Assembly (NCBI RefSeq): GCF_002368115.1
Contig: NZ_AP018316.1
Location: forward strand, 13,329-77,328
From: Dolichospermum compactum NIES-806
GTDB lineage: Bacteria; Cyanobacteriota; Cyanobacteriia; Cyanobacteriales; Nostocaceae
Direction: 5' to 3'
Length of the DNA stretch: 64,000 bases
The first letter of the stretch is position 1. Each line of letters starts with the position of its first letter. Positions 60,339 through 64,000 of this stretch are shown piece after piece. The notes under the pieces were generated by a model that ran no database searches, was not told the origin of the DNA, and worked only from the letters and a program-made list of their open reading frames with translations. Made by a program: the position numbers and the translations under genes.

Positions 60339-60809
60339 TTAATTATTGGCTAAAAAAGCATCAAATTTTTTCATATCTTCCATAAATATCTGATGACAAC
60401 CTATAAGTTTATTAGCTAAGTCAATGATTCTCTGATGATCTAAATCATAGGCATACAAATTTCTGCTGACATGACGAAATCCTCTAAACTCATTAAGTTG
60501 TTCATAAGTATCTTAAGAAATAATAGCAGGGCGGACATTTGGAACTGGAACTAATAACTGTCCTAATAACTGTATGTGCCAATCTGCACTTGATGGAGTA
60601 ACACCATCCATTTGTTTAGCAATTAAAGCAAAAACTCTTTCAACACCAGTATAGAAATTTTGTACATATAATGCTAAACCACTCATCAAGCCATCAAGAT
60701 AAATAGGATCATCATTTTGCTGAATTAATAATAATAATCTATTAACTCTATTCACCAATTCTTCAAGCTTGATTAGTTCTTCAGAAATTTTTTTCCTCAA
60801 TCCAATCAT
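60339..60809 (-). pseudogene. HepT-like ribonuclease toxin broken by an in-frame stop
   Basis: The minus-strand frame from 60809 gives 98 residues (SEELIKLEELVNRVNRLLLL ... PVPNVRPAIIS) and a TAA at 60513-60515. The same frame continues without a shift as DTYEQLNEFRGFRHVSRNLY, AYDLDHQRIIDLANKLIG and on to a stop at 60339-60341. The conserved HEPN catalytic segment (FRGFRHV) lies after the premature stop. The total of 156 codons fits a whole HepT-like protein. The toxin is therefore probably dead through a single point mutation. It overlaps the paired nucleotidyltransferase gene by four bases. Confidence 0.85.
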
Positions 60810-61183
60810 AGTTCTATTCCTTGAGAAATTGCAGGTAAAATATAAGATTTAGCGTGTTGTGCTTCCATCAAATCAAGAGAAAAATCTTCAGCAATATCTA
60901 AAAGAACCCCCACTGCTTTAAAATAATCTTTTTCTGGTAAACCCCAAACAGCTAAATCAATATCAGAACGCCAACTCATTTGTTGATGATCCAATAAAGA
61001 ACCGAATAAGACAACTTTTTCTGCACCAAATCTTTCTTTCAATATTTTGGCACATTGTCGAGCAATTTTTAAACCTTGCTTTTGGCGTTCTTGCATAGCA
61101 ACTAGAAACTGAGGACGATTTTTTCTAGCTTCTAAAATCTCTTGGATAATTCGTTGTTTAGTAGCTTCATTAATGAGACTCAT
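60806..61183 (-). CDS. Minimal nucleotidyltransferase (MNT-type antitoxin)
   Basis: The 125-aa protein has the nucleotidyltransferase motif GSLLDHQQMSWRSDIDLAV (GS-x10-DxD) at residues ~61-79. A helical N-terminus (RPQFLVAMQERQKQGLKIAR) precedes it. MNT proteins neutralise HEPN toxins by AMP transfer to them. Its partner HepT (downstream, 4-bp overlap) is interrupted by a stop. The antitoxin itself looks intact. Confidence 0.9.
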   Translation of the reverse strand: MSLINEATKQRIIQEILEARKNRPQFLVAMQERQKQGLKIARQCAKILKERFGAEKVVLFGSLLDHQQMSWRSDIDLAVWGLPEKDYFKAVGVLLDIAEDFSLDLMEAQHAKSYILPAISQGIEL

Positions 61184-61302
61184 AGTTTCTCAAATGTGGG
61201 AATTTTCTAAAATAATTATAACTCGACTTCCGGGAAAATTGCTCTATCAGACATTACTCAAAGTAAGATAGTGTATGATTGTCTTTTTTCTCAAAATTTA
61301 CT

Positions 61303-62538
61303 ATGGCTACAATTAACGACAACTACCTGAAACTCAAAGCTGGTTATCTGTTTCCAGAAATTGCGCGACGGGTAAATGCTTTTGCACAAGCTAACCCTGA
61401 TGCTAAAATCATTCGCTTGGGGATTGGTGATGTCACCGAACCCTTACCAGAAGCTTGTCGCACAGCCATGATTAAAGCTGTAGAAGATATGGGCGATCGC
61501 TCATCTTTTAAAGGATATGGGCCAGAACAAGGTTATGCTTGGTTAAGGGAGAAAATCGCCACCCACGACTTCCAGGCACGGGGAGCAGCCATAGAAGCCG
61601 ATGAGATCTTCATTTCCGACGGTTCTAAGTGCGATTCTGGCAACATTCTCGATATTTTTGGCAAAAATAACATCATCGCCGTTACTGACCCCGTATACCC
61701 CGTTTACGTAGATACCAACGTCATGGCGGGTAATACAGGAGACGCTAATGAAAAAGGGGAATATGGTGGTCTAGTTTATTTACCTGTCACCGCTGAAAAT
61801 AATTTCACAGCGGAAATTCCTAGCCAAAAAGTTGATTTAATTTATCTTTGCTTTCCTAATAATCCCACAGGTGCAACTGCAACTAAAGAACATTTGCAAG
61901 CATGGGTAAATTATGCCAAAGCTAACGGTTCAATTATCTTCTTTGATGCTGCTTACGAAGCATTTATTACAGATCCTACCTTACCTCATTCTATTTTTGA
62001 AATCGAAGGTGCGAGAGATTGTGCGATTGAATTCCGTTCTTTCTCCAAAAATGCCGGGTTTACCGGAACTCGTTGCGCTTTAACTGTTGTTCCCAAAAAC
62101 CTCACAGCTAAAGCTGCTGATGGTTCTCATGTCGAACTTTGGAAACTCTGGAATCGTCGTCAATCTACCAAATTTAATGGCGTTTCTTATATTATTCAAC
62201 GGGGTGCAGAAGCAGTTTATTCAGAAGCAGGACAAACACAAATCAAAGCTTTGGTAAACTTCTATTTAGACAATGCCAAAATCATTCGTGAAGAACTGAC
62301 AAATGCTGGTTTAAATGTTTATGGTGGTGTCAATGCACCTTATGTATGGGTGCAAACTCCTCATGGTTTATCCAGTTGGGAATTTTTCGATAAATTATTA
62401 GAAACTGTGAATGTAGTAGGAACTCCCGGTTCTGGTTTCGGCGCTGCAGGTGAGGGTTATTTCCGCATTTCTGCCTTTAATAGTCGGGAAAATGTGGAAG
62501 AAGCCATGAAGCGAATCACTGCTAAGTTTAAGGTGTAA
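61303..62538 (+). CDS. dapL: LL-diaminopimelate aminotransferase
   Basis: From the ATG at 61303 the protein has 411 aa. It matches the DapL group: NDNYLKLKAGYLFPEIARRV, RLGIGDVTEPLPEA, FPNNPTGATATKE, and the PLP Lys in SFSKNAGFTGTRC (near residue 250). It converts tetrahydrodipicolinate directly to LL-diaminopimelate, the lysine and cell-wall route used by cyanobacteria and plants. Homodimeric PLP enzyme. The upstream eight in-frame codons (from 61279) are not needed. Confidence 0.96.
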   Translation: MATINDNYLKLKAGYLFPEIARRVNAFAQANPDAKIIRLGIGDVTEPLPEACRTAMIKAVEDMGDRSSFKGYGPEQGYAWLREKIATHDFQARGAAIEADEIFISDGSKCDSGNILDIFGKNNIIAVTDPVYPVYVDTNVMAGNTGDANEKGEYGGLVYLPVTAENNFTAEIPSQKVDLIYLCFPNNPTGATATKEHLQAWVNYAKANGSIIFFDAAYEAFITDPTLPHSIFEIEGARDCAIEFRSFSKNAGFTGTRCALTVVPKNLTAKAADGSHVELWKLWNRRQSTKFNGVSYIIQRGAEAVYSEAGQTQIKALVNFYLDNAKIIREELTNAGLNVYGGVNAPYVWVQTPHGLSSWEFFDKLLETVNVVGTPGSGFGAAGEGYFRISAFNSRENVEEAMKRITAKFKV

Positions 62539-62606
62539 TTCAAGTTTAATAATTTATGGTGGGTAATTCCCACCTTACTTTTGTGAAATGACACTTCCCC
62601 AGTCAT

Positions 62607-63074
62607 TTACAATCCGTAGAAGTCCTCATTTAAAATTTGCTCAATGGAAAAAGGAAAGGTGATAGGATATTCACTTTCTTCCGGTATCCGCACCCCAAAT
62701 TTGGCAAATTTACTCTCCTTAATTGCTAACTTACGAGCATCGGGATAAGCTTTTTCTATAGCTTCAACCAAGAAACTTTTAAGAGAGGGAGTATCGGCTA
62801 AATTATCCAGAACCCGCTGACGATGTTCCATAACTAAACTGTACCAACTTCCCTTCATTGAATCAGGTGCATCATGCTGAATCTTTAACTTGAGTAAATG
62901 AGCCAATAAAATTTTGAGATTACTTCTGAGCGTATTCTTCTCCGATTTACCCAAATCAACTAACTCCTCAATCAAATGCTGAATATCTAGCGACTCAAAT
63001 TCATGATTCTGTAACTGCTGAATTGTTTGCTCAATCCATAATTGCAAATCGCTATCATATAGGGTGTTAGACAT
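62607..63074 (-). CDS. DUF29 family protein
   Basis: The 155-aa protein has the DUF29 pattern throughout: LYDSDLQLWIEQTIQQLQNH, IQHLIEELVDLGKSEKNTLR, NLKILLAHLLKLKIQ. DUF29 proteins are numerous in cyanobacteria and of unknown function. Many lie near mobile or defence genes. A truncated relative is at 43696-43824. Confidence 0.9.
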   Translation of the reverse strand: MSNTLYDSDLQLWIEQTIQQLQNHEFESLDIQHLIEELVDLGKSEKNTLRSNLKILLAHLLKLKIQHDAPDSMKGSWYSLVMEHRQRVLDNLADTPSLKSFLVEAIEKAYPDARKLAIKESKFAKFGVRIPEESEYPITFPFSIEQILNEDFYGL

Positions 63075-63195
63075 CTTTTAGATTTACTCCCAGTGCAAAT
63101 TTTGATTTAGTGAAGTAAGAGAATTAAGCCATCAAACTCTTATCTTTTCCCTATTCCCTTGTCTCCAGCAATAATTTATCTGATACCTACTGTAT

Positions 63196-63957
63196 TTAAG
63201 ATGTGACAACTTGATGTAATTCATGGGGAGTCAGATGAGAATGAACAACTTCACCATCACGAAACCAAACAATCCGTTTAGTTTGTCGCGCAACTTCTGA
63301 TTCATGGGTGACGATAACAACAGTAATACCACTACTATTAAGTTCACTAAACAAGTCTAATACTTCTTGGGTAGTATGAGAATCAAGTGCGCCGGTGGGT
63401 TCATCTGCGAGGAGAACAACGGGATTGTTGACAATAGCACGAGCGATCGCTACTCTTTGTTGTTGTCCCCCTGATAATTGGGTAGGTTTGTTATTCAGGC
63501 GTTTTTCTAAGCCAACTTTGATTAATGCGGATGTCGCGCGATCTTTTCTCTCCCCCGGTTTAACACCAGCATACACCATTGGCAGCATGACATTTTCTAA
63601 AGCTGTTAATTGATTTAATAAATGGAATTGTTGAAAGACAAAACCGAGTTTTCTATTGCGAATATGCGCCAATTCAGTATCATTCATTTGTGCGACATTC
63701 AAATTATCTAAATAATAATTTCCACTACTAGGACGATCTAAACAACCGATAATATTCATGGCTGTAGATTTACCCGAACCAGAAGGTCCCATAATCGAAC
63801 AATATTCACCCTGTTTAATCACCAAGTTAACATTATTCAGTGCTTTAACTTCTATTTCCCCAATTCCATAAACTTTGAAAATATCCTCCAACCGAATAAT
63901 TGCTAATTCTGGTGCATGGGGACTATTTGTATTAGTTATTGTCAGAGTATTATCCAC
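63196..63957 (-). CDS. MacB/LolD-type ABC transporter ATP-binding protein
   Basis: The 253-aa ABC ATPase has Walker A GPSGSGKST, signature LSGGQQQRVAIARAI, Walker B VLLADEPTGALD and switch His in VIVTHESEVARQ. The LDRPSSGNYYLD and RNRKLGFVFQQFHLLNQLTA stretches are typical of MacB/LolD ATPases. It would power an exporter or lipoprotein-release permease. The permease and membrane-fusion genes are expected outside the window, because the gene starts just before its end. Confidence 0.92.
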   Translation of the reverse strand: MDNTLTITNTNSPHAPELAIIRLEDIFKVYGIGEIEVKALNNVNLVIKQGEYCSIMGPSGSGKSTAMNIIGCLDRPSSGNYYLDNLNVAQMNDTELAHIRNRKLGFVFQQFHLLNQLTALENVMLPMVYAGVKPGERKDRATSALIKVGLEKRLNNKPTQLSGGQQQRVAIARAIVNNPVVLLADEPTGALDSHTTQEVLDLFSELNSSGITVVIVTHESEVARQTKRIVWFRDGEVVHSHLTPHELHQVVTS

Positions 63958-64000
63958 AAAGATTCATCCTTATATAAAATATAATTGTAGTAAAGATTAT

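Noticed and set aside
63196..63957. devA (heterocyst glycolipid exporter ATPase)
   Set aside because: The sequence style (LDRPSSGNYYLD, RNRKLGFVFQQ) fits the broader MacB/LolD group. The permease partners needed to call DevA are outside the window.

Overview
The window reads as chromosomal DNA of a filamentous, probably heterocyst-forming cyanobacterium (Nostocales). Supporting signs are the many GCGATCGC (HIP1) octamers, cyanobacterium-specific families (FtrC, DUF760, TxlA-like thioredoxin, NIL-ferredoxin, CobG/H/I/L, PrcA-like protease), a natF-natG-natH-bgtA amino-acid importer arranged as in Anabaena, and many 7-bp short tandem repeats and palindromic MITE-like elements. No rRNA or tRNA gene was recognised. 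The taxonomic call is an inference from gene content and repeat style.

Layout. 1-13.5 kb is mostly housekeeping: the 3' end of radA, a VapC remnant, malic enzyme, a sucrose-phosphate synthase with an apparently dead phosphatase domain, a REC-GAF-PP2C phosphatase with an RsbW-like kinase, a LuxR-type response regulator, lptA-lptB-lptF-type LPS export genes, DUF309, ftrC, a DUF58 pseudogene and mtnA. 14.2-26.9 kb is the most unusual stretch. It encodes a coiled-coil protein, a radical SAM activase, three P-loop GTPase-like proteins, an 823-aa membrane protein, a multi-TM protein with an FHA-like tail, a vWA protein with signal peptide and C-terminal TM, an unknown small protein and a Ycf46-like AAA+ ATPase. 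All point the same way, except for one inserted Rpn/DUF4351-type gene. I infer one multi-component, membrane-linked, NTP-dependent system, similar in parts to the GTPase/GAP1 and vWA-AAA conflict systems predicted by comparative genomics.

26.9-31.8 kb is a cobalamin-biosynthesis locus: cobL on the minus strand, a hicBA pair, then a cobalamin riboswitch leading cobG-cobH-cobI. 32-40.6 kb holds a [2Fe-2S] protein, dps, carB, a group 2 sigma factor, a DUF760 gene and mutT. 40.9-43.8 kb is a small defence island (GmrSD-type nuclease, higBA, a DUF29 fragment). 43.9-48.4 kb is the natFGH-bgtA importer, with an unrelated small ORF inside it.

48.7-64 kb mixes housekeeping genes (grxC, tadA, plsC, txlA-like, dapL) with accessory genes: a second LptF/LptG-like permease, a repeat lipoprotein, an HTH protein whose tail is a translated 7-bp repeat, a PrcA-like subtilase, an orphan HicB-HTH, a DUF262+HEPN pair, CHAD, NIL-ferredoxin, a HepT/MNT pair in which HepT carries an in-frame stop ahead of its catalytic motif, DUF29 and a MacB-type ABC ATPase.

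A theme of the window is repeat-driven remodelling. The same short repeats that fill intergenic DNA also occur inside coding regions (cobG, carB, the HTH gene), at gene ends (natH, the DUF309 gene), in ribosome-binding regions (mtnA) and in the variable arm of the cobalamin riboswitch.
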